Positions 7,526 to 16,433 of a stretch of 64,000 bases of DNA are shown in pieces (the first letter of the stretch is position 1; each line of letters begins with the position of its first letter). Made by a program: the position numbers and the translations under genes. This DNA is from Alphaproteobacteria bacterium (GTDB taxonomy: Bacteria; Pseudomonadota; Alphaproteobacteria; Caulobacterales; Caulobacteraceae): assembly GCA_018821435.1 (NCBI GenBank), contig JAHJME010000025.1, forward strand, positions 1 to 64,000. Direction: 5' to 3'. The notes under the pieces were generated by a model. It was not told the DNA's origin. It worked only from the letters and a program-made list of their open reading frames with translations, and made no database searches.

Positions 7526-9678
7526 ACGGCCCTCCCCTTCGCCAGGAGTTCGCGGTTGAACGGGATGCGCCGGAGCGGCTTGCCCGTCGCCGCCAGGATC
7601 GCGTTGCGGAGCGAGGCGAAGGCCGCCGTGGTCCCGGCCTCGCCGATGCCGCCGGGCGGCTCGCCGCTTTTGACGAGGTGCACGGCGATCGGCGGAACCT
7701 GATCGATCCGCAGCATGCGGTAGTCGTGGAAGTTGCTCTGTTGGATCCGCCCCTTCTCCAGGGTCACCTCGCCATAGAGCGCCGCGGTCAGGCCGAAGAT
7801 CAGACCCCCCTGCAACTGGGCGATGATGGTGTCGGGATTGACCGCCATCCCGGTGTCGACGGCGATGGTCGCGCGCCTGAGACGCACATCGCCGTCCTCG
7901 TCGACCTCGACCTCCAGCACCGTGGCGATGAAGCTGCCGAACGAGACCTGCGTGGCGACGCCGCGCCCGCACCGCGGCGGCAGCGGCGAGCCCCAACCGG
8001 CCTGCTCGGCGGCCAGGTCGAGGACCGCGCGCAGTCGCGGGCTCTTGCCGAGGTTCGCCCGGCGGAAGGCGACGGGGTCCGCGCCGGCCGTCTTGGCCAG
8101 ATCGTCGATGAAGCTCTCGATGGCGAAGACGTTGTTGTTCGGACCCACGCCACGCCAGAATCCGGTCGACACCCCTGGCGGCTCGTCGCGGACGTACTCC
8201 ACGCGCAGGTCGGGGATGTCGTAGGGGATGTCGACGGCGCTATCGACCGCGTCGGGGTCGACGCCCTTCTGGTAGCCGGGCGGCAGCCAGCGCGCGATCA
8301 CCGCCGAGCCGGTGATCCGATACTTCCAGGCGACGATGCGGTCGCCCGACAGCCTCGCCCAGATCCGGTCGTGATAGACGGGCCGCACGATGTCCTGGCG
8401 GATGTCCTCTTCCCGGGTCCAGACGACCTTCACCGGGCCATCGACCTTCTGCGCGATGCGAGCAGACTTGACCGCCATGTCGGCTTCGAGCCTTCGTCCA
8501 AAGCCGCCGCCCAGCAAGTGCTGGTGGACCTTCACCTTCGCCGGCGGCAGGCCGAGCGCTTGCGCCACATGGGATTGCACGCGGGTGATGGCCTGGGTGC
8601 CCAGCCACAGTTCACAGCCGCCGGCCGTGACGTGTGCCGTGCAGTTCATTGGCTCCATGGCGGCGTGCGCCAGGAACGGCATCTCGAATTCGCCGGTCAC
8701 GACCTGGCCTGCCGCCAGCGCCTTGTCCGCATCGCCCGCCTGCTTCGCGACCACGCTGTCCTGCTGGCTCGCCTTGCGAATCTGCGCCCAGACCTGGGCG
8801 GAATCGACCTGGCCGTTCGGGCCGTCGTTCCAGGTGATCTTGAGCGCCTCCAGGCCCCGCTTGGCCGCCCACATGTGCTCGCCGACCACGGCGACGAGAT
8901 CGTCCAGCACGACGACCTGCTGCACGCCCGGGACGAGACGCGCTTCGGCGTCGTCGACACCGGCGACCGTACCGCCCTTCACGGGGCTGGCCATCAAGGT
9001 GGCGTACCGGCACCCGGGCGGGCGGGCGTCGATGCCGTACACAGTCTTGCCGTTGACCTTCTCCGGCGTGTCGAGCCGCTTCAGCGGCTTGCCGATCAGG
9101 CGGAACTCGTCCGGCGTCTTCAGCGGCGGATCGACGGGGATCTTCAGCGCGGCCGCCGGCCCCAGGAGGTCGCCGTAGCCGACCCGGCGATCGCTCGCGG
9201 GGTGGATCACCTGGCCCGCCTGCGTCCGGCAGGCGCTGGGGGCGACGCCCCATCGCTGCGCCGCGGCCTGGACCAGGACAGCCCGAGTTCTCGCGCCCGC
9301 CTTGCGCAGCGGCGTCCACCACCCGCGGATGGAGTTGGAATTCCCGGTCGCCTGAACGCCCAGCATCGGATTGGTGTAGTGGGCCTCGTCCGGCGGGGCG
9401 TGCTCGACCCGGACGCGCGCGAAATCCGCGTCCAACTCCTCGGCCAGGATCATCGAGATCGAGGTGTAGACCCCCTGCCCCATCTCGACCTGCGGCATCA
9501 CGAGGGTGACCGCGCCCTCGCGGTCGATGCGGATGAAGGCGTTGAAGGACGTGGCGGGCTGGGCCGCGGCGCTGCGACCCCCCAGCGGCAGATGAAGGCC
9601 GACCAGCAGCACCCCCCCAACACCGGCCCCCAGCAAAGCCCGGCGCGAGACGCTGGGGGACAAGCCATGCCCCGCCAT
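7522..9678 (-). CDS. Molybdopterin-binding large subunit, isoquinoline 1-oxidoreductase/aldehyde dehydrogenase type
   Basis: ATG at 9678 gives a Tat signal (SRRALLGAGVGGVLLVG) and a 718-residue protein of the usual length. Xanthine-oxidase-family motifs include QVEMGQGVYT, LLGGGFGRRLE (Mo-cofactor loop), SGDRIVAWKYRITG and a GGIGEAGTTAAFASLRNAI C-terminal Mo-binding stretch with the catalytic Glu. These enzymes hydroxylate N-heterocycles or oxidise aldehydes using water as the oxygen donor. A longer upstream reading overlaps the small subunit and is rejected. It is encoded between its 2Fe-2S subunit and its cytochrome partner. Confidence 0.92.
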   Translation of the reverse strand: MAGHGLSPSVSRRALLGAGVGGVLLVGLHLPLGGRSAAAQPATSFNAFIRIDREGAVTLVMPQVEMGQGVYTSISMILAEELDADFARVRVEHAPPDEAHYTNPMLGVQATGNSNSIRGWWTPLRKAGARTRAVLVQAAAQRWGVAPSACRTQAGQVIHPASDRRVGYGDLLGPAAALKIPVDPPLKTPDEFRLIGKPLKRLDTPEKVNGKTVYGIDARPPGCRYATLMASPVKGGTVAGVDDAEARLVPGVQQVVVLDDLVAVVGEHMWAAKRGLEALKITWNDGPNGQVDSAQVWAQIRKASQQDSVVAKQAGDADKALAAGQVVTGEFEMPFLAHAAMEPMNCTAHVTAGGCELWLGTQAITRVQSHVAQALGLPPAKVKVHQHLLGGGFGRRLEADMAVKSARIAQKVDGPVKVVWTREEDIRQDIVRPVYHDRIWARLSGDRIVAWKYRITGSAVIARWLPPGYQKGVDPDAVDSAVDIPYDIPDLRVEYVRDEPPGVSTGFWRGVGPNNNVFAIESFIDDLAKTAGADPVAFRRANLGKSPRLRAVLDLAAEQAGWGSPLPPRCGRGVATQVSFGSFIATVLEVEVDEDGDVRLRRATIAVDTGMAVNPDTIIAQLQGGLIFGLTAALYGEVTLEKGRIQQSNFHDYRMLRIDQVPPIAVHLVKSGEPPGGIGEAGTTAAFASLRNAILAATGKPLRRIPFNRELLAKGRAV

Positions 9679-9680
9679 GG

Positions 9681-10148
9681 CTACGCCCTCGCGGAGGCGG
9701 CGCGTTTGATCGCGTCGCGGATGCGGATGTAGGTGCCACAGCGGCAGATGTTGCCCGCCATGGCGGCGTCGATATCGGCGTCGTCGGGTCTGGGGATCCG
9801 GTTCAGGAGCGCGGTGGCCGACATGATCTGGCCGGACTGGCAGTAGCCGCACTGGACGACCTCAAGTTCGAGCCAGGCGTCCTGGACCCGCGCACCGGCC
9901 TCGGTCTCCCCCACGCGCTCGATGGTGGTGACGGGTCGCGCCCCGACCGAGCCCACCGGAAGCAGGCAGGACCGCACGGCCGCGCCGCCGACGTGCACCG
10001 TGCAGGCCCCGCACTGCGCGATGCCGCACCCGAACTTCGTGCCCGTCAGGCCCAGAATGTCGCGCAGCACCCAAAGCAGGGGCATGTCGTCGGGCGCCGT
10101 CACGGTCCGCGCCTCACCGTTGATCTGGAGCGTCCTGGGCTGCAGCAC
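9681..10148 (-). CDS. 2Fe-2S small subunit of the molybdenum hydroxylase
   Basis: GTG at 10148 follows GGAGG by five bases and yields 155 residues, typical for the family. Two clusters are visible: a plant-ferredoxin type ([15 protein letters not shown] then SC) and the C-terminal CGYCQSGQ...NICRCGTY. The subunit carries electrons from the Mo-cofactor to the cytochrome. The longer frame upstream of 10148 overlaps the operator and lacks homology. The palindrome copy at 10277 is 129 bp upstream, so the small subunit, large subunit and cytochrome form one controlled operon. Confidence 0.9.
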   Translation of the reverse strand: MLQPRTLQINGEARTVTAPDDMPLLWVLRDILGLTGTKFGCGIAQCGACTVHVGGAAVRSCLLPVGSVGARPVTTIERVGETEAGARVQDAWLELEVVQCGYCQSGQIMSATALLNRIPRPDDADIDAAMAGNICRCGTYIRIRDAIKRAASARA

Positions 10149-10276
10149 ATCCACCTCCGTCGCCGCCGACCCGGCCCCCACCTCGGGGTGCTCGATCGAC
10201 GATCCCTGCGGCTCGCCGCAGTCGCCCGCGCGCTGCGTGGCGTCTCTGAAAGCTAGCCACGCCCCCGCCGTCCGCA

Positions 10277-10311
10277 ATTGGACCAAGGTATCGCCGGGAC
10301 GCTCGAGACGC
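10277..10311. promoter_or_regulatory. Island palindrome copy 2 (right half degenerate)
   Basis: ATTGGAC, a CAA spacer and GGTATCG are intact; the right half is lost. The intact half faces the hydroxylase operon that starts at 10148. Confidence 0.75.
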
Positions 10312-10326
10312 CGGACATGCCCACCC

Positions 10327-10764
10327 TCAGGTCGCGGCGGCCTGCCCGCGTCGAGGGTCGTCACGGGCTTCGACGTAGTCGAGGCCGAGGGGTCCAAGGG
10401 CGGTGACCTGGGTGACGTACTCGCCGTCCTTCGCCCAATGGAAGTGCGACTGCCCGCCGGGCAGGACGACGACACTCCCGGGACCGAACGCCTGCAGGCT
10501 GTCGGGATCGAAGCGTTCGCCGAGACCGATGTGGAAGACGCCGGAAATGACCGTGTAGAGCCGGTCTTCCGGATGACGATGCGGCGCCATCCGGACGCCG
10601 GCCGGCAGCTTCACGCGGATGACGTAGGGTCCCGCCTGGGTCGGGTCTCCGACCAGCACGGCGAGGCGCGCCTCCGGCGGAAACGCCGGAAACGGACGCC
10701 ACTCGACGTCCTCAGGCCGGATGAAATGGAAGCGGTCCTGATCCCGCTGGTGGATCCTCAGCAT
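10327..10764 (-). CDS. Cupin-domain protein
   Basis: The second ATG (10764) is six bases from GGAGGG and is preferred over 10770. The 145-residue product has the cupin signature: [21 protein letters not shown] (metal-binding His pair and Glu) and a second motif, [16 protein letters not shown]. Such single-domain cupins bind a divalent metal and act as small dioxygenases, isomerases or sensors; the substrate here is unknown. It is divergent from the lipoprotein at 10930, with a shared palindrome between them. Confidence 0.85.
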   Translation of the reverse strand: MLRIHQRDQDRFHFIRPEDVEWRPFPAFPPEARLAVLVGDPTQAGPYVIRVKLPAGVRMAPHRHPEDRLYTVISGVFHIGLGERFDPDSLQAFGPGSVVVLPGGQSHFHWAKDGEYVTQVTALGPLGLDYVEARDDPRRGQAAAT

Positions 10765-10830
10765 CGCCATCCCTCCATGCGTCACTGGACATCGACTTGA
10801 AAGGATTGGCCCACCACCAGCGGGGGCGCG

Positions 10831-10865
10831 ATCCGACTTTGGTGTCGCCGATACCTTCGTCCAAT
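10831..10865. promoter_or_regulatory. Island palindrome copy 3, in a divergent promoter
   Basis: Inner dyad GGTGTCG / CGATACC is intact, with right outer arm GTCCAAT and left outer arm TCCGAC (partly degenerate). It lies 67 bp from the cupin start and 65 bp from the lipoprotein start. Confidence 0.85.
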
Positions 10866-10929
10866 CCCCGGAAGGCTGCCGAAGCCGCATCTGACGGTCA
10901 TCCCATAGGAACCATCAGGGAAACCGAAG

Positions 10930-11397
10930 ATGACCGCCACGAACCCGAACGCGCCACTCCGAACCGAGCCTCGCGCGCCCAAACATCGACCGATGAAAGC
11001 CGTCGCGATCGGCGCCCTCGGCGCGGCCGCCCTGGTCGCCGCCGGCTGTCAGACGACGGCCCAGCAGATCAGCCGCAAGGAGGACAGCCTGGTGGCCGCG
11101 GGCTTCACGCTCCTGCCCGCCAACACGCCGGCGCGCGAGGCGCAGCTCGCCACCCTGCCCGCCAACATGTTCATGCCAAAGTCCGATGGCGACACCACCA
11201 CCTACATCTATGCCGATCCGGTGGTGTGCCACTGCCTCTACGTGGGCTCCCAGGCCGCCTATGGGTCGTACATGCAGACCCTGCAGACCCAGCGGCAACT
11301 GGACCAGGCGCAGCTGACCGCCCTCACCTACCGGGACGCCTGGAACTGGGACCGCTGGGACTGGGGTCCGTGGGGCGGCGGCTGGTGGTGGCGCTGA
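10930..11397 (+). CDS. Small lipoprotein with Trp-rich tail
   Basis: A hydrophobic segment with lipobox LVAAGC (residues ~35-40) predicts export and lipidation. The ATG at 10930 leaves a long N-region; ATG 10993 (MKAVAIG) would give a standard signal peptide and may be the true start. The mature part contains a YIYADPVVCHCLYVG motif and ends in an unusual run of Trp/Gly/Asp/Arg (WNWDRWDWGPWGGGWWW). No family is recognised. A hairpin terminator follows at 11434. Confidence 0.7.
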   Translation: MTATNPNAPLRTEPRAPKHRPMKAVAIGALGAAALVAAGCQTTAQQISRKEDSLVAAGFTLLPANTPAREAQLATLPANMFMPKSDGDTTTYIYADPVVCHCLYVGSQAAYGSYMQTLQTQRQLDQAQLTALTYRDAWNWDRWDWGPWGGGWWWR

Positions 11398-11433
11398 GCG
11401 CCAAGTCCCAGCCCCCACGACCGATGCCCGGCG

Positions 11434-11464
11434 CAGCGCGATCCCTGGATCGCGCTGTTTGCGT
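11434..11464 (+). terminator. Hairpin terminator after the lipoprotein gene
   Basis: CAGCGCGATCC (11434-11444) pairs with GGATCGCGCTG (11447-11457) and is followed by TTTGCGTTTG. The eleven-base stem sits 37 bp after the stop. Confidence 0.7.
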
Positions 11465-11479
11465 TTGCGCCTTCGGCGT

Positions 11480-11511
<32 letters not shown>

Positions 11512-11696
11512 CCGCACGCGTCGCGCGTTTGGCGCGTCCGCACAGGCCGCAAGGAAAGATGTGGTGACAAGGCGCAACGTCGGGGGACGCTAGCTCGGGA
11601 CAAAGACGCCGCGCCTCCAGCGGGCGGGGGATGGCTGGAGGCGCGGCGCAAGCTTCGGCTGGGGGGAGCCGAAGTCAGGTGTGGGGGTCCGGAGCG

Positions 11697-12176
11697 TCAC
11701 CGCCCGTCGAGGTGGGCCTCCACGAACCACAGCTGACTGTCCGTCGCCCTGGCGACCTCGGTCAGGACATCGGCCGTCACGGCGTCGGGGATCGCGGCGG
11801 CGACATCGATATCCGCCCGCAGGGCCTTGCCGAACTGGCTCACAACCGCGGCGATCGCGCGCAGGTGGTCGGAGCCCGCGCGGGTCTCGAGTGCATATTC
11901 GTAGAGCTGGGTCTGGGCCGCCGTGGTCTGCACGCGGCCGTCCGCGACGCCGCCGAGCGCGGCGATCCGTTCGGCGAGGCTGTCCGCGAACCCCTCGACC
12001 TCGCCATGCACCTTGTCGAACAGCTGGTGCAGCCCGAAGAAGCCCATCCCGCGCACGTTCCAATGGGCCTGCTTCAGCTGGGCATCGAGATCGAGGGCGT
12101 CGGAGAGCCGGGCCTGCAGGACCTGAATGGCGGCCTTTCGGGCGTGGTCCGGGATGTCTATGCGGCTGGCGTACAT
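11697..12176 (-). CDS. dps: Dps/ferritin-like starvation protein
   Basis: The 159-residue protein has the Dps ferroxidase signature HWNVRGMGFFGLHQLFD, with His and Asp, and a further Glu at HGEVEGFAD. The length and four-helix pattern match. Dps dodecamers oxidise and store iron and protect DNA from peroxide. It is the last gene of a minus-strand run beginning at 17762, downstream of palindrome copy 4. Its C-terminal stretch TADVLTEVARATDSQLWFVE is echoed by a relic at 49237-49305. Confidence 0.93.
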   Translation of the reverse strand: MYASRIDIPDHARKAAIQVLQARLSDALDLDAQLKQAHWNVRGMGFFGLHQLFDKVHGEVEGFADSLAERIAALGGVADGRVQTTAAQTQLYEYALETRAGSDHLRAIAAVVSQFGKALRADIDVAAAIPDAVTADVLTEVARATDSQLWFVEAHLDGR

Positions 12177-12199
12177 GTCTGGAGCTCCTGGGTGTCCGT

Positions 12200-13039
12200 T
12201 CAGCCGGCGCTATGGTCCGGCTGCAGGTCGGCGAGGCGCCGGCCGAAGTTGAGTTCGAAGTCCGATCGCTGGCCGTAGCCAAGGGCCCCCAGCCCGTCCC
12301 GGCGCACCAGGGCGGCGGGATGGTTGAGCCCGGCGAAGAACGCCTGGTTGCTCGCCTCGATCGCGTCGCCGTCGGGGACACCGACCCGGTTCACGAGCGC
12401 CTTGAGCGCGCCCAGGGTCTCGCGGTCGAACGACGCGAGACGGCGAGCCAGATCCTCGACAAAGGAATCGAGCTGGTCGTCATCCACCGCCCGGTTGATC
12501 CAGCCGTAGCGCTCGGCCACCTCGGCGTCGAAGTCGTCACCGCTCAGCACGATCTCCAGCGCGCGGCTTCGTCCGACCAGGCGTGGCAGCCATTCCAGGG
12601 CGCCGCCGCCCGGCGGCAGGCCAACGCCCACTTCCGGCTGGCCCAGGATGGCGCGCTGGCGGCTCGCGAAGCGCATGTCGCACGCCAGCACGAATTCGCT
12701 GCCGACACCGCGCGTCCGGCCGCGGATCTTCGCAAGGCTGATCACCGGCGATCGGCTGAGCCGGACCACCACGTCGATCCAAGGGGAATGGCCACTCGGC
12801 CCGGCCTCGCGAGGCATCTCCGCCGACTTCGCCGTCTCGAAGTGCGCGATGAAGAAGTCCGGATCGGCCGAGTCGAAGACCAGCACGTTCACGGAAGGCT
12901 CGGCCTCCACGGCGGTGATCAGGTCCTGGAGCTCGAGGATCGCCGCCGGCGGCAACAGGTTGATCGGCGGGTTCGAGAAGGTGGCCCGCCAGACTCCGGG
13001 CGTCGTCCGGTCGACGGTGAAATAGGCCGCGGCGCTCAC
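12200..13039 (-). CDS. Enoyl-CoA hydratase/isomerase (crotonase) family protein, paralogue 1
   Basis: This 279-residue crotonase has the oxyanion-hole segment IRGRTRGVGSEFVLACDMRFAS (~residues 105-125). It keeps Glu in GSEF and in GQPEVGVGLPPGGG, the two positions of the catalytic glutamates of enoyl-CoA hydratase. A CoA thioester substrate is expected but not identifiable. Two other island proteins (34868 and 43249) share its opening WR-TF-NPP-N and the GR--G-GSE pattern. It overlaps the isochorismatase gene by four bases (ATGA). Confidence 0.85.
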   Translation of the reverse strand: MSAAAYFTVDRTTPGVWRATFSNPPINLLPPAAILELQDLITAVEAEPSVNVLVFDSADPDFFIAHFETAKSAEMPREAGPSGHSPWIDVVVRLSRSPVISLAKIRGRTRGVGSEFVLACDMRFASRQRAILGQPEVGVGLPPGGGALEWLPRLVGRSRALEIVLSGDDFDAEVAERYGWINRAVDDDQLDSFVEDLARRLASFDRETLGALKALVNRVGVPDGDAIEASNQAFFAGLNHPAALVRRDGLGALGYGQRSDFELNFGRRLADLQPDHSAG

Positions 13040-13659
13040 GACACCGTCTCCCCGAGGTCGGCGATCAGCGCCGCGGTCGTCGTGATCACATGGGCGTAGG
13101 TCGGCCCGTTGATCTCATGGGCAGCGTGCATCGCCTCCGGACTGAAGGCCGCGGTCGCGTCCTTCACGAGGGTGACGTGATAGCCGAGCTCCATGGCGAA
13201 ACGACCCGTCGCTTCGAGGCAGGTGTTGGCGATCAGGCCGATCAGGATCACCCGGCCGATCCCGTACTGCTTGAGCTGCATGTCGAGGTCGGTGTTGGCG
13301 AAGCCGCTGGTGCCCCAGTGCTCGTGGACCACCACGTCGCCCGCCTGCGGCTGGAAGTCGTCGTGGAAGGTCCCGCCCCAGCTGCCCTTCTCAAAGATCC
13401 GCCGCTGCGCGCCGGCCCGCTGATAGGGGGTGGTGTGATGCCAGTGGGCGTAGTCCCCGTCCTCGAAGCGATGGTGCGGCACGAAGAAGATCTTCAGGCC
13501 GGTCTTGCGGGCCGCGGCGACGATCGCGCGGAGGTGGGACAGCAGGCCCACGTCCTCCGCCACCGCCTTCAGCTTCGGCCACGACTTGCCGCCCTCGCTG
13601 AGGAAGTCGTTGTAGGGGTCCACGAGCAGGATGGCGGTGGGCTCTGGGGCATGGGTCAT
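13036..13659 (-). CDS. Isochorismatase-family cysteine hydrolase
   Basis: The protein has 207 residues. The catalytic triad of the family is visible: Asp in ILLVDPYNDF (near residue 14), a Lys in the central region, and the nucleophile Cys in LIANTCLEATGRFAMELGY (near 148), with the preceding cis-peptide region. Members hydrolyse amides such as nicotinamide, N-carbamoyl compounds or vinyl ethers. The substrate is unknown. Both sides are tightly packed in the minus-strand operon: it overlaps the crotonase start and lies 10 bp after the SRPBCC-like gene. Confidence 0.85.
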   Translation of the reverse strand: MTHAPEPTAILLVDPYNDFLSEGGKSWPKLKAVAEDVGLLSHLRAIVAAARKTGLKIFFVPHHRFEDGDYAHWHHTTPYQRAGAQRRIFEKGSWGGTFHDDFQPQAGDVVVHEHWGTSGFANTDLDMQLKQYGIGRVILIGLIANTCLEATGRFAMELGYHVTLVKDATAAFSPEAMHAAHEINGPTYAHVITTTAALIADLGETVS

Positions 13660-13669
13660 GGCGAGGGGC

Positions 13670-14206
13670 TCAGGCCGCTGCCCGGTGGCGCAGGGCGAAC
13701 CGCTCGAGGCTGGCCGCGAACAGCGGGGTCTCGCCCGCGTTGTGCGCGGCGCTGTACGGCGCGCGTCCGGCCCGGAAGACCTCGAAGGGAATGCCCTGCT
13801 TGTCCAGGTAGGCCTGGAACGCCTCGGTCGGATAGGTGTGGACGCGGTTGGTGAACTCGCACCGGCCGGCGTCGAGCGGCTTCACGCTGAGTTCCCAGAT
13901 CACCACCATCGTGGTGCGGCCGGCGGGAGTGAACAGGTCGGAGACCGATTTCAGGACCAGCTGATGCGGCGTCGCCACCTGCTCCACATAGTGCTGCACC
14001 ATCGGGGTCCCCCCGATGACCTCGACGTTGATCGACATCCGCTTGCCGTCGCGGTCGGTCGTGGCGCCGGCCGCCACGTGGGCGGGGGAGCAGCCCTGGT
14101 ACTCCGCGTCCGGCAGCGCGAAGCACCAGGCCGGGATGTCGATCGCCTCGATCGGGGCGTTGATCACGGCCGTAAAGCTCGTGTCGACGATGACTTTGTC
14201 TTCCAT
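13670..14206 (-). CDS. SRPBCC-like ligand-binding protein
   Basis: A 178-residue soluble protein. The pattern VDTSFTAVINAPIEAIDIPAWCFALPD at the start and MVVIWELSVKPLDAGRCEFTNRVHTYP in the middle suggests a START/SRPBCC fold, a deep hydrophobic pocket for lipids or aromatics. No catalytic residues can be assigned. GGAGCC precedes the ATG. It is embedded between the alpha/beta hydrolase and the isochorismatase, so it may bind an intermediate of the same pathway. The fold call is tentative. Confidence 0.5.
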   Translation of the reverse strand: MEDKVIVDTSFTAVINAPIEAIDIPAWCFALPDAEYQGCSPAHVAAGATTDRDGKRMSINVEVIGGTPMVQHYVEQVATPHQLVLKSVSDLFTPAGRTTMVVIWELSVKPLDAGRCEFTNRVHTYPTEAFQAYLDKQGIPFEVFRAGRAPYSAAHNAGETPLFAASLERFALRHRAAA

Positions 14207-14226
14207 GGGGAGGCTCCTTCGGGGGG

Positions 14227-15249
14227 TCAGAGACGGGTGACGTCGAGGATGGCCTGGGCGAACGGCCCCGGCGCTTCCTGCGGCAGGTTGTGGCCGATGC
14301 CGCCCTCGACCAGGCGGTGGACGTAGGGCCCGGTGAACTTGGCGGCGTAGGCCGACGGCTCGGGATGCGGCGCGCCGTTGGCGTCGCCCTCCAGGGTGAT
14401 CGTCGGGACGCCGATGGTCGGCGCGGCGGCCAGCTTGGCCTCGAAAGCGTCGTAGCGCGCCTCGCCCTCAGCCAGGCCCATGCGCCAGCGGTAGTTGTGG
14501 ATGACGATCGCGACATGGTCGGGATTGTCGAACGCGTCCGCAGAGCGCGCATAGGTCGCGTCGTCGAAGCTCCACTTGGGCGACGCCAGCTGCCAGATCA
14601 GCCGGTTGAACGGGCGTCGGTTGGCCTCGTAGCCGGCCCGGCCGCGCTCCGTGGCGAAGTAGAACTGGTACCACCACTGGAATTCAGCGGCGGGCGGGAG
14701 CGGCTTGGACCCGCCGGCCTGGCTGCCGATCAGGTAGCCGCTGACCGAGACCAGTCCCCTGCAGCGTTCCGGCCAGAGCGCCGCGATGATGTCGGCGCTG
14801 CGCGCGCCCCAGTCGAACCCGCCCAGGATCGCGCTCTTGATCCTCAGCGCATCCATCATGGCGACGGTGTCGAACGCGACGGCCGACGGCTGGCCGTTGC
14901 GGATCGTGTCGGGGGACAGGAAGCGGGTCGGTCCATAGCCCCGGACATAGGGCGCGATGACGCGATAGCCCTGCGACACGAGCAGCGGCGCCACGGCTTC
15001 GAACGCGTGGATGTCGTACGGCCAGCCGTGGAGGAGGATGACCGGCGGACCATTGGATGGCCCGACCTCGGCATAGGAGATCTCCAGGCCGTTCGCCTGC
15101 ACCGTTCGGAGCGCCGGAGGGCTGCCGCCGGAGACCTTCGCATCCTGGCGGCCGGCGGCCGCGGCGGTCGGCGTCTGGCTCAGGGCGGCCGCGGAGATCA
15201 CCGCGGCGCCCAGGAGGCGGCGGCGCGTGGGGTCGAGGGTCGTGGGCAT
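14227..15249 (-). CDS. Exported alpha/beta hydrolase, epoxide-hydrolase/dehalogenase-like
   Basis: The N-terminus TRRRLLGAAVISAAAL is a Tat-type signal, so the enzyme is probably periplasmic. The fold is shown by the HGWPYD oxyanion-hole motif, the nucleophile elbow GGFDWGARS (Asp as nucleophile, as in epoxide hydrolases and haloalkane dehalogenases), and a His near the end (GGIGHNLPQEAPG). The length is 340 residues. It is one of three Asp-nucleophile hydrolases in the island (others at 16434 and 35827). It is co-transcribed with the redoxin protein upstream. Confidence 0.85.
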   Translation of the reverse strand: MPTTLDPTRRRLLGAAVISAAALSQTPTAAAAGRQDAKVSGGSPPALRTVQANGLEISYAEVGPSNGPPVILLHGWPYDIHAFEAVAPLLVSQGYRVIAPYVRGYGPTRFLSPDTIRNGQPSAVAFDTVAMMDALRIKSAILGGFDWGARSADIIAALWPERCRGLVSVSGYLIGSQAGGSKPLPPAAEFQWWYQFYFATERGRAGYEANRRPFNRLIWQLASPKWSFDDATYARSADAFDNPDHVAIVIHNYRWRMGLAEGEARYDAFEAKLAAAPTIGVPTITLEGDANGAPHPEPSAYAAKFTGPYVHRLVEGGIGHNLPQEAPGPFAQAILDVTRL

Positions 15250-15261
15250 TCGGGGTCTCCG

Positions 15262-16344
15262 CTATCCGAAGGTGAAGCAGTAGGCGCGCGGCCCGGCAGC
15301 CTGGAATTCGATGACGCAGGTCCGGTCGCGGACCGGTCCGGCCTGCCGGATGAGCTGGTACATGCGCGCCTCGCGCACCTCGCCCCATCCGGCGCCATCC
15401 GTATCGGAGCCGTGGTCCAAGCCCGGATCCGCACCGTCCAGGCGCACGCGGAAGCGGACAGGGTTCTCGCTGGCGCCCGGGCCCATGACGAGGTGGAGGT
15501 CGCGGGCGTGGAAGCGGTAGGCGATGGACCCCGCGCCGCGGGTCAGCTCCGCGAACTCGGGCCGCGCGGTCCAGGTCCCGGCAAGCGCCCAGCTATTGAG
15601 GGGAAGCCGCGCGGGTGTCTCGTAACTCCGGGCCGTGTCCCGCCGTAGGACGCCGGCGAAGTTCTCCGCCTTGGCGTAACCCGCATAGGTCTCCGGGGAG
15701 CCGAGGTCGTCCCAGTCCGGCGCGGCCTCTGGCCCGACACCCATGACCGGCACAATGGGGTCGGAGACCCGCCCCCCGAAGCCGTCGGCCAGCAGGGTCT
15801 GGATGACCCGTTCGGAGGTGTCGTAGTCGCCCTCCCCCAGCCGCTGGTGGCGGACCCGCCCCTCGGTGTCGAGGATGTAGAAGCCCGGCCAGGCGGTGTT
15901 GCGGAAGGACCGCCAGATCGCGAAGTCGTTGTCGAGCGCCACCGGGTAGCGAACGCCGAGCTGTTCGACCGCCGTGCGGACCCGGGGCAGCTCCTGCTCG
16001 AAGCTGAACTCCGGGGTGTGAACGCCGAGCACCGCCAGGCCGCGGTCGCGATACTTGTCAGCCCAGGACCGGACATAGGGCAGCGGACGCAGGCTGTTGA
16101 TGCAGGTGTAGGTCCAGAAGTTGACCAGCACGACCTTGCCGAGCAGGTCCGCGGGCCGCAACGGTGGTCCATTGAGCCACGCGCCGTCGCCCGGCAACGC
16201 CCGGTAGGCGCCGTCCGCCGGCGCGCTACAGGCCGCGAGGGCGCCCCCGAGCACCGGTGCTGCGGCCAACGGCGCTGCCAGCAGCCCCAGGGCGGCGGCC
16301 CGCCGGCTGAGCGGAGGACAGGACGAGATGGCGGGCGCGGGCAT
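15262..16344 (-). CDS. Exported thioredoxin-fold protein of DipZ-like type with a single active-site Cys
   Basis: A signal/lipobox-like N-terminus (SRRAAALGLLAAPLA...ALAAC) is followed by a TlpA/AhpC-like domain (residues ~65-195) with VVLVNFWTYTC, and a C-terminal beta-sandwich ending in YCFTFG (~220-360) as in the DipZ C-terminal region. The usual redox pair appears as CINS, so the resolving Cys is absent and disulfide exchange of the CxxC kind is not possible. It may act as a peroxidase-like or mixed-disulfide protein. Its start is 89 bp from the preceding gene, with a hairpin in the gap. Confidence 0.75.
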   Translation of the reverse strand: MPAPAISSCPPLSRRAAALGLLAAPLAAAPVLGGALAACSAPADGAYRALPGDGAWLNGPPLRPADLLGKVVLVNFWTYTCINSLRPLPYVRSWADKYRDRGLAVLGVHTPEFSFEQELPRVRTAVEQLGVRYPVALDNDFAIWRSFRNTAWPGFYILDTEGRVRHQRLGEGDYDTSERVIQTLLADGFGGRVSDPIVPVMGVGPEAAPDWDDLGSPETYAGYAKAENFAGVLRRDTARSYETPARLPLNSWALAGTWTARPEFAELTRGAGSIAYRFHARDLHLVMGPGASENPVRFRVRLDGADPGLDHGSDTDGAGWGEVREARMYQLIRQAGPVRDRTCVIEFQAAGPRAYCFTFG

Positions 16345-16379
16345 CGGGGCGGCCTTGCGGACAGGGCGAGAGAAAGGGG

Positions 16380-16415
16380 GAGCGGGTCGGCTCGGGGAGG
16401 CGGACCGACCCGCTC
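16380..16415 (-). terminator. Strong intergenic hairpin between epoxide hydrolase and redoxin genes
   Basis: GAGCGGGTCGG (16380-16390) pairs with CCGACCCGCTC (16405-16415), an eleven-base perfect stem. There is no clear U-run, so it may be partial termination or 3'-end stabilisation within the operon. Confidence 0.5.
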
Positions 16416-16433
16416 GTCCGGCGCGCGGGGCCT

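Noticed and set aside
6122..9732. Very long open frames on the plus strand opposite the cytochrome and molybdenum hydroxylase genes
   Set aside because: They mirror the minus-strand genes codon by codon, consist of low-complexity Arg/Gly/Asp/His text and have no motifs; the minus-strand proteins show clear catalytic and heme motifs.
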